Positions 15,392 to 23,513 of a stretch of 34,167 bases of DNA are shown here, in pieces. Below the pieces are notes generated by a model that was given only the letters and a program-made list of their open reading frames with translations, had not been told where the DNA came from and made no database searches. How positions within the stretch are numbered: position 1 is the first letter of the stretch; every line of letters begins with the position of its first letter. The translations under genes and the position numbers were made by a program. This DNA comes from a virus: positions 1 to 34,167 of the IMG/VR virus record IMGVR_UViG_3300007513_001452; one strand, given 5' to 3'.

Positions 15392-16418
15392 TAGAAAGAT
15401 TGTAGAGCGAGATTATTTATTTGATATTGATGAAGTGTGGGTGTCTTCGTCTCCTATAAAAATTTTGTGCGCTCATTTTTCACCATTTAAAAATGAACTT
15501 GAGGCGACAGATTATCCATTGTTTTTGACTAAGATGTTTCCTAATGGCACTATTCATGCAACATACGACAAGGGAGGCAGCAACTTTCTTTCTTTTGAAC
15601 TTAATGGGAACGAAGTGTCTGTTTTGGACGATATTGATTCTTCGTATGATATTATTATCGGCCGATCTTCTGTATTTAATAATATGGCAGCCAGGCATAA
15701 TCATAAAAGAGCATTAGACAATTCTGGGTTTAAGGTCAATATTAAGCCGATGGGCTTGGGCGGAAATAAAAAATATTGTGATTTTTGGTTTGATGATGGT
15801 TTTTTATTTTGCCCACCATCGCCACTTTATAGAAAAAAAGTAAAAGAAATTATTGAAGATGATAATTTTAAAAAGAAGGATTTTGTTTTATTTTCTGGAA
15901 AGATTGGAAGAGAAAAGAATCAGCTAGATTTTGTTGAAAAAGTTGATCCCGTTCTTTGTGATAATTTGACTTTTGTTTTTGTTGGCAATGATACCGCTGA
16001 CCCGGATTATGTTCAGACTTTAGCTAAATTGTGTGAACAAAAAAATATTTCTTATTCTATAATGGGCGTGGTTGATTTTATAAATCAAATGCCATACTAC
16101 ACAGCGCATAGTAAATTACATGTTATAAATTGTGACCCAAGGCCATTTGGCCAGCCATATGATCCCATTCCAAGAGTTCTTGGTGAATGTGCAATATCGG
16201 ATACCCACACTATTTGTTCAAAAACTACACTTTTTAATGATGATGTGTCAAAGTATGTTACTTCATATAACCACGAATCTTCTAATAGTTTAAATGATGT
16301 ATTTGCCAAGTCTTTAGATATTGATACATTGGGCTATCATTATGACTTAATTACTATGGAAGAGAAGTGTTGTGATATGACTTGGAGAATTTTGAAGGAG
16401 GCTGGGAGTTTGTCATGA
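15372..16418 (+). CDS. Putative glycosyltransferase, GT-B fold
   Basis: A 348-aa protein. FVLFSGKIGREKNQLDFVE is the inter-domain/donor-domain entry of GT4-like enzymes; LTFVFVGNDTADPDYVQTL, MGVVDFINQMPYYTAHSKLHVIN and PIPRVLGECAISDT follow in the expected order, with RVLGECA in place of the EX7E loop. The N-terminal half (IKILCAHFSPFKNEL) is divergent. Start chosen at ATG 15372 with a TTG at 15366 possible; it overlaps the SIS-HAD gene by 20 nt and the deacetylase gene by 4 nt. Confidence 0.68.
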   Translation: MKDPLHNRKIVERDYLFDIDEVWVSSSPIKILCAHFSPFKNELEATDYPLFLTKMFPNGTIHATYDKGGSNFLSFELNGNEVSVLDDIDSSYDIIIGRSSVFNNMAARHNHKRALDNSGFKVNIKPMGLGGNKKYCDFWFDDGFLFCPPSPLYRKKVKEIIEDDNFKKKDFVLFSGKIGREKNQLDFVEKVDPVLCDNLTFVFVGNDTADPDYVQTLAKLCEQKNISYSIMGVVDFINQMPYYTAHSKLHVINCDPRPFGQPYDPIPRVLGECAISDTHTICSKTTLFNDDVSKYVTSYNHESSNSLNDVFAKSLDIDTLGYHYDLITMEEKCCDMTWRILKEAGSLS

Positions 16419-17035
16419 AAAAAGCACTTTTGATTAGCCCGCACCCAGATGATGCTTTTATTGGATGCTCTGGTTTTGTTGTTAAAAATGAGCATAACTT
16501 TGACATTGATGTGTGTTGTTTTGCTACAAAAAATATAAATCCGTCTGAAGAGACTCGCAAATATGAAGAGCTTTCTTCTTGGAAAATTATTAACAAAAAA
16601 GTTAATGTTTCTTTTTTTGATGGTGATGATACGAAATTATTTAGGAATCAAAATAAAATCATAAGTCATATTGAGAATCTAGTCACCCAAAATGAGTATG
16701 ACTATGTGTTTACTCCATACCCAGAAGATACCCATCAGGATCATAGAACTGTTTCTGAAGCAACATTGTCGGCATGTAGGTATCAGAATAAGATATTATT
16801 TTATGAGACACCTTCGACTACCGCGTTTCATCCCAATCTTTTTGTTCAGTTGAGTGGTGATGAAGCAAACCAAAAGATGTTGGGTTCCTGTGAGTATGAG
16901 TCTCAGATTCTTGGTTCTGAGAAATATCAAATTACATTAGAAGAATACATTCAGGCTAAACTTTTGAGTAATGGTGCAATGAGTCGTGTTTGTAAATATG
17001 CAGAAGGCTTTGTTCTTTATAAGGAAGTAATATGA
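16415..17035 (+). CDS. PIG-L/LmbE-family zinc deacetylase
   Basis: A 206-aa deacetylase. The zinc site is visible as ISPHPDDAFIG (H10-P-D12-D13) and the second half THQDHRTVSEA (H107, H110), both hallmarks of the family. Members remove N-acetyl groups from GlcNAc-containing substrates (GlcNAc-PI, mycothiol and bacillithiol precursors) and also act in sugar-antibiotic pathways. In this cluster it may free an amino sugar, for example ahead of N-formylation. ATG 16415 follows GGAG and overlaps the previous stop (ATGA). It is shorter than many members (about 220-250 aa) but complete in motifs. Confidence 0.9.
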   Translation: MKKALLISPHPDDAFIGCSGFVVKNEHNFDIDVCCFATKNINPSEETRKYEELSSWKIINKKVNVSFFDGDDTKLFRNQNKIISHIENLVTQNEYDYVFTPYPEDTHQDHRTVSEATLSACRYQNKILFYETPSTTAFHPNLFVQLSGDEANQKMLGSCEYESQILGSEKYQITLEEYIQAKLLSNGAMSRVCKYAEGFVLYKEVI

Positions 17036-17622
17036 GAGTTGCGATACATCAGCCGGAACATTTTCCATATATGGGGTTTTTTCAAAAGATGGAAGCGTGT
17101 GATTTATTTGTTATTCTTGACGACGTAAAATTCAAAAAGAATAATTTTCAAAATAGGAACAAATTTTTAAATACATCGGGAGATGAAGAGTGGTTTACTG
17201 TTCCGATAGAAAAATCTGCACCATCAAAATTAATTAAGGATGTTGCGGTAAGTAATGTTCCAAATTGGAGAAAAAAAATTTCAAACAAAATTGTACAGAA
17301 TATGAAGATTGATGTTTCTTTTGTCTATGAGTCTGAGAGTCTTATAGATATAAACATGAAAAGTATAGAATGGTGTATGAATAAGTTAAAGATAGAAAAG
17401 CCCATAGTGTTTGCAAGCGAATTGGCTGCCGCTGGCTCCAAGTCTGAATTGTTGGCAAATATAATAAGAACTGTTGGTGGTACAGAATATATTAGTGGGC
17501 CTAGTGGAAAAGATTATTTGGATATGAAATGGTTTGACGGGATTGACGTTAGTTATTTTAGTCCTGTAGTTGATAATTATTATTCTGCATTGTATAATAT
17601 TATGTTAGAGAAATTGAAATGA
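17032..17622 (+). CDS. WbqC-like family protein
   Basis: A 196-aa protein that begins RVAIHQPEHFPYMGFFQKM, followed by FVILDDVKFKKNNFQNRN and WFTVPIEK, the recognisable core of the WbqC-like family found in O-antigen and glycan clusters of many bacteria. The C-terminus (GPSGKDYLD, DGIDVSYF) also fits. The biochemical role of the family is not established; association with N-acyl amino-sugar synthesis has been suggested by context. It overlaps both neighbours by 4 nt. Confidence 0.85.
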   Translation: MRVAIHQPEHFPYMGFFQKMEACDLFVILDDVKFKKNNFQNRNKFLNTSGDEEWFTVPIEKSAPSKLIKDVAVSNVPNWRKKISNKIVQNMKIDVSFVYESESLIDINMKSIEWCMNKLKIEKPIVFASELAAAGSKSELLANIIRTVGGTEYISGPSGKDYLDMKWFDGIDVSYFSPVVDNYYSALYNIMLEKLK

Positions 17623-18635
17623 AAAAAATTATCTATGTATATAGAAGGCATACTGGTGGAACATATATTATGTTGTACCAATCTTTTATAGTTCTTCGTT
17701 CATTGGGAATTCCTTCATCTGTTCTTCATGTGTCAGAAGGGTTGGAGAATATTAAAGATTCTGTTTTAATATTTTTAAAACATAAAGCAGAACAATCTCT
17801 TATTGATAAATTAAAGAATAATAATAACATAGTTATATTGATTCCGGGCGACGGAAATGTTTTTGAGATGACTTCGTATTTCAGGAATATTTGCGATGTG
17901 GATGGCGTTGTTGTTGCTAGTGATATATATAAAGCTAAATTAGAATCTTTAAGTAATACCTTTAGAATTGCGGTCATACCACATAACTATGATTATTTTT
18001 TAAATTCTGATATGTTTAAAGAAGAACGAGATAAAGAGTTTAGATTGTTTTTTGGAGGCGGGGTTTCAAGCGCAGGGCCAACTCAAGGAGATTTGGGTTT
18101 GAGGCAGTATCCTAATTTTTATGAAGATTATTTTATGCCATTGCACTACGCACTAAAAGATAATTCAATTAATAATTCTGATGTTACTTTTGATGATAGA
18201 CACAAGATTGTTTTAGATGCCGAGTTCAATCAAGATGTTTTGTCTCATATAATGTCGGATGCAAACCCATCAAAATATAATTGTCATTATGCTGTTCGCT
18301 GCCCAAAAATCGCAGATACGTCGCATTATTGGATTGCAAAGTCTGCAACAAAGGTAGTTACTGCTGCCGGGTCAGAAGCTAATATCATAACTTCATTAGA
18401 CCCTCCGGTTAGAGTTTTAATTGACGAAAGTTATCCGTATTCAATAGACACGGAAACTGATGAGTTTTTGTCTGATCCAGATCTGGTATGTATGGATATG
18501 ATTGAGTATGCTAAAACTACATATAAAACTAGGATTTGGTATGATGCTTTAGATGTGATGCGAGAAATTAAAAAGAAAGTATCAACCCAAAGCGTTACTA
18601 AAAAATATTTGTCTTTTGTTGAGGAGTTGCTTTGA
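17619..18635 (+). CDS. Unrecognised protein, possibly GT-B glycosyltransferase
   Basis: A 338-aa soluble protein, very A+T-rich at DNA level. It starts with KKIIYVYRRHTGGTYIMLYQ, has a middle GVVVASDIYKAKL and VIPHNYDYF, and a second half with RLFFGGGVSSAGP and the run WIAKSATKVVTAAGSEANI ahead of VRVLIDESYPYS. Two Rossmann-like halves and the position among glycosyltransferases suggest a GT-B enzyme, but no catalytic signature is recognisable. It overlaps both neighbours by 4 nt. Confidence 0.5.
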   Translation: MKKIIYVYRRHTGGTYIMLYQSFIVLRSLGIPSSVLHVSEGLENIKDSVLIFLKHKAEQSLIDKLKNNNNIVILIPGDGNVFEMTSYFRNICDVDGVVVASDIYKAKLESLSNTFRIAVIPHNYDYFLNSDMFKEERDKEFRLFFGGGVSSAGPTQGDLGLRQYPNFYEDYFMPLHYALKDNSINNSDVTFDDRHKIVLDAEFNQDVLSHIMSDANPSKYNCHYAVRCPKIADTSHYWIAKSATKVVTAAGSEANIITSLDPPVRVLIDESYPYSIDTETDEFLSDPDLVCMDMIEYAKTTYKTRIWYDALDVMREIKKKVSTQSVTKKYLSFVEELL

Positions 18636-19216
18636 AATTTATAAATCCAAATATAGCTTCTAGTTATAGACAGAAAGAAATGGGTCGGTTTTTATACGAT
18701 GCTGTTATAGAATCTAATGCGAAAACGATTATAGATATAGGAATATTAAACGGATATTCTACCGTTTGCTTGGCATTAGCTGCAAAAGAGACATCCGGCG
18801 TTGTTTATGCTTATGATCTTTTTGATGACTATAATTATACGAATTCTAACTATGATGTGGTTGTATCTAATCTTAAAAACTATTCTGTTTTAGACTACGT
18901 TAAGTTGGAAAAGAAGTCTTTTGATAATTGGATTGAGGATGATCCAGTTTTTGATGTGTTGCATGTTGATATTTCCAACACAGGAGAAATTGTAGAAAAA
19001 TTATATGCAAACTTTAAGAATGTCCTTGACTCGGGTAGCCGAATTTTTTTTGAAGGGGGGTCTAAGAAAAGAGATTTTCAAGATTGGATGGTTGAATATA
19101 ATATGAAAAAAATTAATGATATAAGTGTGCCGTTCAAGGTTCTTGCTGAAGATTTTTATTATGACAAAATGCTCGGCCGATATTTTTCGCCATGTATTTC
19201 TGAGTTGGGAGGTTAG
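18632..19216 (+). CDS. Class I SAM-dependent methyltransferase (Methyltransf_24-like)
   Basis: A 194-aa protein with motif I TIIDIGILNGYSTVCLALA (32-50) and the acidic YAYDLFDDY after strand 2; FDVLHVDISNTG replaces the usual 'D.iHiDgdH' segment, so the metal/acceptor site is altered. RIFFEGGSKKRDFQDW follows. The start is TTG 18632, 5 nt after GAGGAG and overlapping the previous stop; no ATG is available nearby. Probable sugar or small-molecule methyltransferase. Confidence 0.72.
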   Translation: MKFINPNIASSYRQKEMGRFLYDAVIESNAKTIIDIGILNGYSTVCLALAAKETSGVVYAYDLFDDYNYTNSNYDVVVSNLKNYSVLDYVKLEKKSFDNWIEDDPVFDVLHVDISNTGEIVEKLYANFKNVLDSGSRIFFEGGSKKRDFQDWMVEYNMKKINDISVPFKVLAEDFYYDKMLGRYFSPCISELGG

Positions 19217-19217
19217 T

Positions 19218-20405
19218 ATGTCGAAAGTTTCATTTTTGGATTTAGGAAGACAGCCAATTGCAAATGGATTTTTAACAGAAGAACAGTTTGATGCTGAATT
19301 TTTTTATAACCTTTCGGTTGGGTTTGATGAAGAAACTTGTCTTGTTACACAAATGAATTATGTTAAGCCAGAGATGATGTTTAATGATACATATGCATAT
19401 CGTGGGTCAATGTCAAAAACAATGGTAAATCATTTTGCAAAATTTAGTGAAGGTATAAAAAACTCTTTGGATTGGGAACCATCTGTACCAGCCCGACCGC
19501 CCAAGGTTTTGGAGATTGGTTCTAATGATGGAGTATTTCTTAAAAATTGGGATAAGGATACTACTTTTGCCGTAGAGCCTTGTTCTAATTTTGCAGAAGA
19601 GACAAATGCAATGGGATACAGAACCTATTCTGAATTTTGGGATAGAAATCTTGCAGAAAAAATTAGTATTGAAAATGGATATATGGATTTAATTTTTGCT
19701 GCCAATTGTATCTGTCATATACCAGACCTTGACGAAACCTTTTCCGCAGTTGCCTCGTTATTGAAACCGCATGGGATGTTTGTATTTGAAGATCCGTCGT
19801 TGGCCAGTATGATTAATAATAATTCCTATGACCAGATTTATGATGAGCATTCTCATGTTTTTTCTGTGATGGCATTGTCTAAAATTCTGAAAAGAAATGG
19901 TCTTGAGATTGTTCGAGCCGATTCATTGAGCGTTCATGGCGGATCAAATAGAATCTGGGCACAGAAGATTGGTCATAATACACGACCAGACATTGATCGA
20001 CACCTTGATTATGAGCGGGTGATTGGCTTGGATAATATTGAGTGCTTTAACCGATTTGCCGAAAGGGTTGCTCAGTCTAAGGAAGATTTGAGGAATATGC
20101 TGACTCGATGTGCGGACCAAAATAAAAAAGTAATCAGTTATGGCGCAACGTCCAAGTCAACTACAGTTTTTAATTATTGTGATACTGGAACCGATCTAAT
20201 ATCATGCATTACAGACACTACTCCAGAAAAGCAACATAAGTATTCGCCGGGTATGCATATTCCAGTTATACCTCAAGAAGATTCTGATGTGTTTGATTAT
20301 GCGTTTTTGGGTGCATGGAATTTTGCTGAAGAGATTAAGAAGAAGGAACTTTATTTTGGTGGTAGGTTTATTACTCATGTTCCTTCTGTGAGGATTGTTG
20401 AATGA
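19218..20405 (+). CDS. Sugar C-methyltransferase of the NovU/TylCIII type
   Basis: A 395-aa protein with the three-part layout of deoxysugar C-methyltransferases: an N-terminal part (LGRQPIANGF, then FHF-like NHFAKF), a central SAM domain with KVLEIGSNDGVFL (96-108) and the IYDEHSHVFS segment that carries the catalytic Tyr/His region, and a C-terminal part with VISYGATSKSTTVFNY. Relatives add a methyl group at C-3 or C-5 of NDP-4-keto-6-deoxy sugars. The usual N-terminal CxxC zinc knuckle that precedes 'LG.qP' is missing, as the protein starts only 8 residues before it. ATG 19218 follows GGGAGG. Confidence 0.85.
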   Translation: MSKVSFLDLGRQPIANGFLTEEQFDAEFFYNLSVGFDEETCLVTQMNYVKPEMMFNDTYAYRGSMSKTMVNHFAKFSEGIKNSLDWEPSVPARPPKVLEIGSNDGVFLKNWDKDTTFAVEPCSNFAEETNAMGYRTYSEFWDRNLAEKISIENGYMDLIFAANCICHIPDLDETFSAVASLLKPHGMFVFEDPSLASMINNNSYDQIYDEHSHVFSVMALSKILKRNGLEIVRADSLSVHGGSNRIWAQKIGHNTRPDIDRHLDYERVIGLDNIECFNRFAERVAQSKEDLRNMLTRCADQNKKVISYGATSKSTTVFNYCDTGTDLISCITDTTPEKQHKYSPGMHIPVIPQEDSDVFDYAFLGAWNFAEEIKKKELYFGGRFITHVPSVRIVE

Positions 20406-20839
20406 TGAATTATAAATTTGATGATGTTTCATGTTATGAGGATGATCGGGCTCAAAGAATTTTTGATGTGTTTGAAAAAACGCCGGGTCAGATCAATGTG
20501 TCTTATGTCAATTCAACAAAGCATGTCGTTGCTTGGCATAAACATAATGTCCAAACAGATTATTGGTGTTGCCTTAAAGGGTCTTTTAAGGTTGGATTGG
20601 CTTCGCCTAAAACTGGAATTCCACAAGAAGCTGGAGATTTTTATGATATTTCATTTGAGTATTTGTCTGATAAAAACTTTAGAGTTCTTGAGATTCCGCC
20701 GGGAATATATCATGGATATAAAGCATTAGAACCTAATTCTATTTTGATGTATTATTTAACTGAAAAATATAACCCAGAAGATGAGATTAGAACGCCTGTT
20801 GGATTTTTTGGTGAAACTTGGGAAACAGAAAATAAATGA
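20402..20839 (+). CDS. RmlC-like cupin epimerase (dTDP-4-keto-sugar 3,5-epimerase family)
   Basis: A 145-aa single cupin domain. WHKHNVQTDYWCCLKGSFKV is the cupin strand pair, where H-x-H and the downstream lysine/glycine match RmlC ('RGLHyQ...K...G...V'), and IPPGIYHGYKAL with MYYLTEKYNPEDE gives the usual second motif and the Tyr-containing end. RmlC epimerises C-3 and C-5 of NDP-4-keto-6-deoxyhexose. It is shorter than standard RmlC (about 180 aa). Two adjacent start codons exist (20402, 20405). Directly followed by a second sugar cupin. Confidence 0.8.
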   Translation: MMNYKFDDVSCYEDDRAQRIFDVFEKTPGQINVSYVNSTKHVVAWHKHNVQTDYWCCLKGSFKVGLASPKTGIPQEAGDFYDISFEYLSDKNFRVLEIPPGIYHGYKALEPNSILMYYLTEKYNPEDEIRTPVGFFGETWETENK

Positions 20840-21267
20840 TGAGAACTATTGATGACGTTAAGGTGATGTATTTTGATGCATTTACAGATAGTGGCGATGT
20901 TGGGTGGGGAACTTTGGTTCCTTTAGAGTTTTCAAAACATCTTCCATTTGAACCAAAGAGGCTTTTTTATGTTTATGCTGTATACACTAAGAATAAAAGA
21001 GGAGAACATGCACATTACACGACGGAGCAAATTTTAATATGCCTTCGCGGCCGTTGTGGTGTTATATGTAGGGATGGCGAAAGATCAAAAAGTGTTTTGT
21101 TAGATTCTCCTAGTGTTGGAGTATATATTCCAGAAATGATTTGGGATGAGCAGGTGTATATGTCAGAAGATACTGTTTTGTTGATACTTTCAAGCACCGA
21201 ATATAACAAACTTGATTATATAGAAGATTGGAGTTTATATTTAAAGGAGCAGAAGAATTTAGTATGA
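20836..21267 (+). CDS. FdtA/QdtA-like dTDP-4-keto-6-deoxyglucose 3,4-ketoisomerase (WxcM-like cupin)
   Basis: A 143-aa cupin of the FdtA/QdtA/WxcM group, which move the keto group of dTDP-4-keto-6-deoxyglucose from C-4 to C-3 and so open the route to 3-amino-3,6-dideoxy sugars. Diagnostic segments are KRLFYVYAVY, RGEHAHYTTEQILICLRG (with the paired catalytic His), VGVYIPEMIWDEQ, and the terminal SSTEYNKLDYIEDW. All positions fit the family in order. It overlaps the RmlC-like gene by 4 nt and the next oxygenase by 4 nt. Confidence 0.9.
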   Translation: MMRTIDDVKVMYFDAFTDSGDVGWGTLVPLEFSKHLPFEPKRLFYVYAVYTKNKRGEHAHYTTEQILICLRGRCGVICRDGERSKSVLLDSPSVGVYIPEMIWDEQVYMSEDTVLLILSSTEYNKLDYIEDWSLYLKEQKNLV

Positions 21268-21902
21268 CTACTATAATAGATATTCCGTTTCCACATATTT
21301 CTATAGATAATTTTATTCCCTCAGAGGCTTTGGTCAGAGCAGCCGCAACAAGTTTTGATGTTGTTTCCGATGAAGATTGGGTGAAATATGGGAAAGGGGA
21401 TAATCAGATTCAATACTGTTCAAAAAATCGCCAACTTACAACTCCGCCCGCGCTGCTTGTTTTGGATTACATTGCTTCTCATTTTGACCCTAATGTGATA
21501 TTCGAGGGATTTACAGATAAGACATTTCCAGACACATCTTATTATGGGGGAGGTATGATGGTAACTCCTATTGGGGGATATTTGGGTATGCATGTTGATG
21601 CCAAGGTTCATGGGTTACATCCCAAATGGGTGAGGGAATATAGTGCCGTTTTGTGTATTTCTGAAGACTATAATTCTTCTTTTGATTTATTACTTCATGA
21701 TGGAGAACGAAGCCACACAAAAGTTCCATATAAGTTTAATCGACTGAATGTGTTTAAATGTTCTGAGAATTCTTGGCATGGATTTCCTGACCCCACTAAA
21801 CACTCTGAAAGAAAAACATTAGGCGTGATGTATTGGTCAGCAAAGACTCAAGATGTTGGGGATGCGTTCCGGGCAAAGTTTAATAATGATTTGGAGTTCT
21901 AA
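21264..21902 (+). CDS. 2-oxoglutarate/Fe(II)-dependent oxygenase (P4H-like)
   Basis: A 212-aa oxygenase with H110-x-D112 in LGMHVDAK, distal H172 in SWHGFPDP and R183 in ERKTLGVMYW; the intervening LLLHDGE and YKFNRLNVF are typical of prolyl-hydroxylase-like 2OG enzymes in phages and cyanobacterial glycan clusters. It is not closely similar to the other oxygenase at 5262, so it is an independent acquisition rather than a duplicate. Hydroxylation of a sugar, lipid or protein acceptor is possible. ATG 21264 follows AAGGAG, in the ATGA overlap. Confidence 0.87.
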   Translation: MTTIIDIPFPHISIDNFIPSEALVRAAATSFDVVSDEDWVKYGKGDNQIQYCSKNRQLTTPPALLVLDYIASHFDPNVIFEGFTDKTFPDTSYYGGGMMVTPIGGYLGMHVDAKVHGLHPKWVREYSAVLCISEDYNSSFDLLLHDGERSHTKVPYKFNRLNVFKCSENSWHGFPDPTKHSERKTLGVMYWSAKTQDVGDAFRAKFNNDLEF

Positions 21903-22621
21903 TGAGAAAAATTATTATTTCTGGTGGAGATGGCTCTTTTGCTAAGGCCCTTATAGATAATAATAAAGACTATGAGTTGTATCCTCTCAGTAGAAATGAG
22001 ATGAATGTTACGAATATGAATGATATTGTGGATAATATACAGAGAATATCTCCTGACATTTTTATTCATGCGGCTGCACTTACTCGTCCAATGAAAACTC
22101 ATAACGAGTTTCCCGAGTTAAGCATTCGTTCTAATATCATAGGGACTGGAAATGTTACTTTGGCTTGTATGGAGATGGGGATAAAGTTGATTTATATATC
22201 AACGGACTATGTGTATCCCGGCAATGCTGGTAATTATAAAGAATCAGATTCTTTATTTCCTGTTAATAATTATGCTTGGTCAAAGCTGGGCGGTGAATGC
22301 GCTGTTCGCATGTATCCAAATTCTTTGATATTGAGGATGGGAATGTGTGAAACTCCATATCCACATGAAGGTGCTATTGTTAATGCAAAAAAAAGTATGA
22401 TAACAAGTCAAGATTCTGCAAAACTTGTGTTTCGACTTTTAGACCAAATAGGAATTATTAATGTGGGCGGTGAGTCTATTTGTATCTATGATTTTGTCAA
22501 AAAATTAAATCCAAAAATCAAGAAGATATACCTAGAAAATATTGATGGAGTTGATATGGCAAAGGACTGTTCCATGAATTGTGATAAATTGAAGGATTGT
22601 TTAAATGATACCCCTTTTTAA
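21902..22621 (+). CDS. RmlD-like NAD(P)-dependent nucleotide-sugar reductase
   Basis: A 239-aa extended SDR. The N-terminal SGGDGSFAKAL is a glycine-rich loop in which the usual GxxGxxG is altered (DGSFAKA). FIHAAALTRP, YISTDYVYPG and NYAWSKLGGE (YxxxK) are typical of RmlD, which reduces NDP-4-keto-rhamnose. It is shorter than RmlD (about 290 aa), with a shortened substrate half. The end overlaps the next gene by 17 nt. RmlC- and RmlD-like proteins are here but RmlA and RmlB are not in the window, so their substrate would come from the host or from the dehydratase at 23510. Confidence 0.8.
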   Translation: MRKIIISGGDGSFAKALIDNNKDYELYPLSRNEMNVTNMNDIVDNIQRISPDIFIHAAALTRPMKTHNEFPELSIRSNIIGTGNVTLACMEMGIKLIYISTDYVYPGNAGNYKESDSLFPVNNYAWSKLGGECAVRMYPNSLILRMGMCETPYPHEGAIVNAKKSMITSQDSAKLVFRLLDQIGIINVGGESICIYDFVKKLNPKIKKIYLENIDGVDMAKDCSMNCDKLKDCLNDTPF

Positions 22622-23513
22622 TATTAATAATTATGTTGTGGATACATCAAAGTTTGGCCATTCTTTGCATGGGTCTGTAGTTCAGGAACTCGAAGAAGCC
22701 ATTGCTGATTATGTTGGTGCTAAATATGCGTGTTCGGTTTCTAGTGCGACAAGTGCAATTTTTTTGGCTTTTCTAAACAAAAGCCTTACGGTTTCGGTTC
22801 CAAGTATGATCCCTCCGGTTGTGTTAAATGCTCTAATAAATTCCGGCAATCAGATTAAATTTATTGATAATACGGAGTGGGTTGGTCATTCGTATGTTCT
22901 TCATGATTTTGGAAATTATAAGATTATAGATTCCGCACAAAAAATAGTAAGAGGCCAATTTGATAAAGAGGCAAATCCAAATGATTTGATGTTTTTTAGT
23001 TTCTATCCAACAAAACCTGTCGGGGGTTTGGACGGTTGCGTGATAGTTTCGGATGATTTTGATAAAATTCAATGGTTCAAAGAAGCAACCATGAATGGAA
23101 TGAGTACAGAAACGAATAGTTGGGAAAGGGGTATAAAGTTTCCTGGGTGGAAGATGTATATGAATTCATTTCAAGCACATGTTGCCTTGCAGAATTTTTA
23201 TAAATTAGAGGAAAAAAAGAAAAGACTTAAAGAGGTCCGAGAGTATTATAATGAGGCATTTGGATTAACTAATACTAGCGAACATCTATATCGAATTGAT
23301 GTTGACGACAGAGAATTAGTCATGTCTAATTTAAATGATTCTGGCGTATCATGTGGGATTCATTATTCTTCTATGCATTTACACCCTATATATAAATTAG
23401 ATTCTGTTAAATTGGTTGGGACAGAACAAAAAGAAAAAACAACTCTTAGTATACCGTATAATGAAAAGTTGAGTGATGATGATTTGAATTGGGTGGCGGG
23501 GTGTTTGAGATGA
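22605..23513 (+). CDS. DegT/DnrJ/EryC1-family PLP aminotransferase, shortened
   Basis: A 302-aa member of the sugar aminotransferase family that puts an amino group on NDP-keto-sugars. GAKYACSVSSATSAIFLAF is the PLP-phosphate loop, D109 in IIDSAQK contacts the PLP ring, and K137 in FFSFYPTKPVGG is the Schiff-base lysine. Typical members have about 370-390 aa; the stretch between the phosphate loop and D109 is roughly 30 residues shorter than usual, and the C-terminus is trimmed. Together with the FdtA/QdtA-like enzyme, an FdtB-type role (3-amino sugar) is plausible. It overlaps the reductase by 17 nt. Confidence 0.83.
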   Translation: MIPLFNINNYVVDTSKFGHSLHGSVVQELEEAIADYVGAKYACSVSSATSAIFLAFLNKSLTVSVPSMIPPVVLNALINSGNQIKFIDNTEWVGHSYVLHDFGNYKIIDSAQKIVRGQFDKEANPNDLMFFSFYPTKPVGGLDGCVIVSDDFDKIQWFKEATMNGMSTETNSWERGIKFPGWKMYMNSFQAHVALQNFYKLEEKKKRLKEVREYYNEAFGLTNTSEHLYRIDVDDRELVMSNLNDSGVSCGIHYSSMHLHPIYKLDSVKLVGTEQKEKTTLSIPYNEKLSDDDLNWVAGCLR

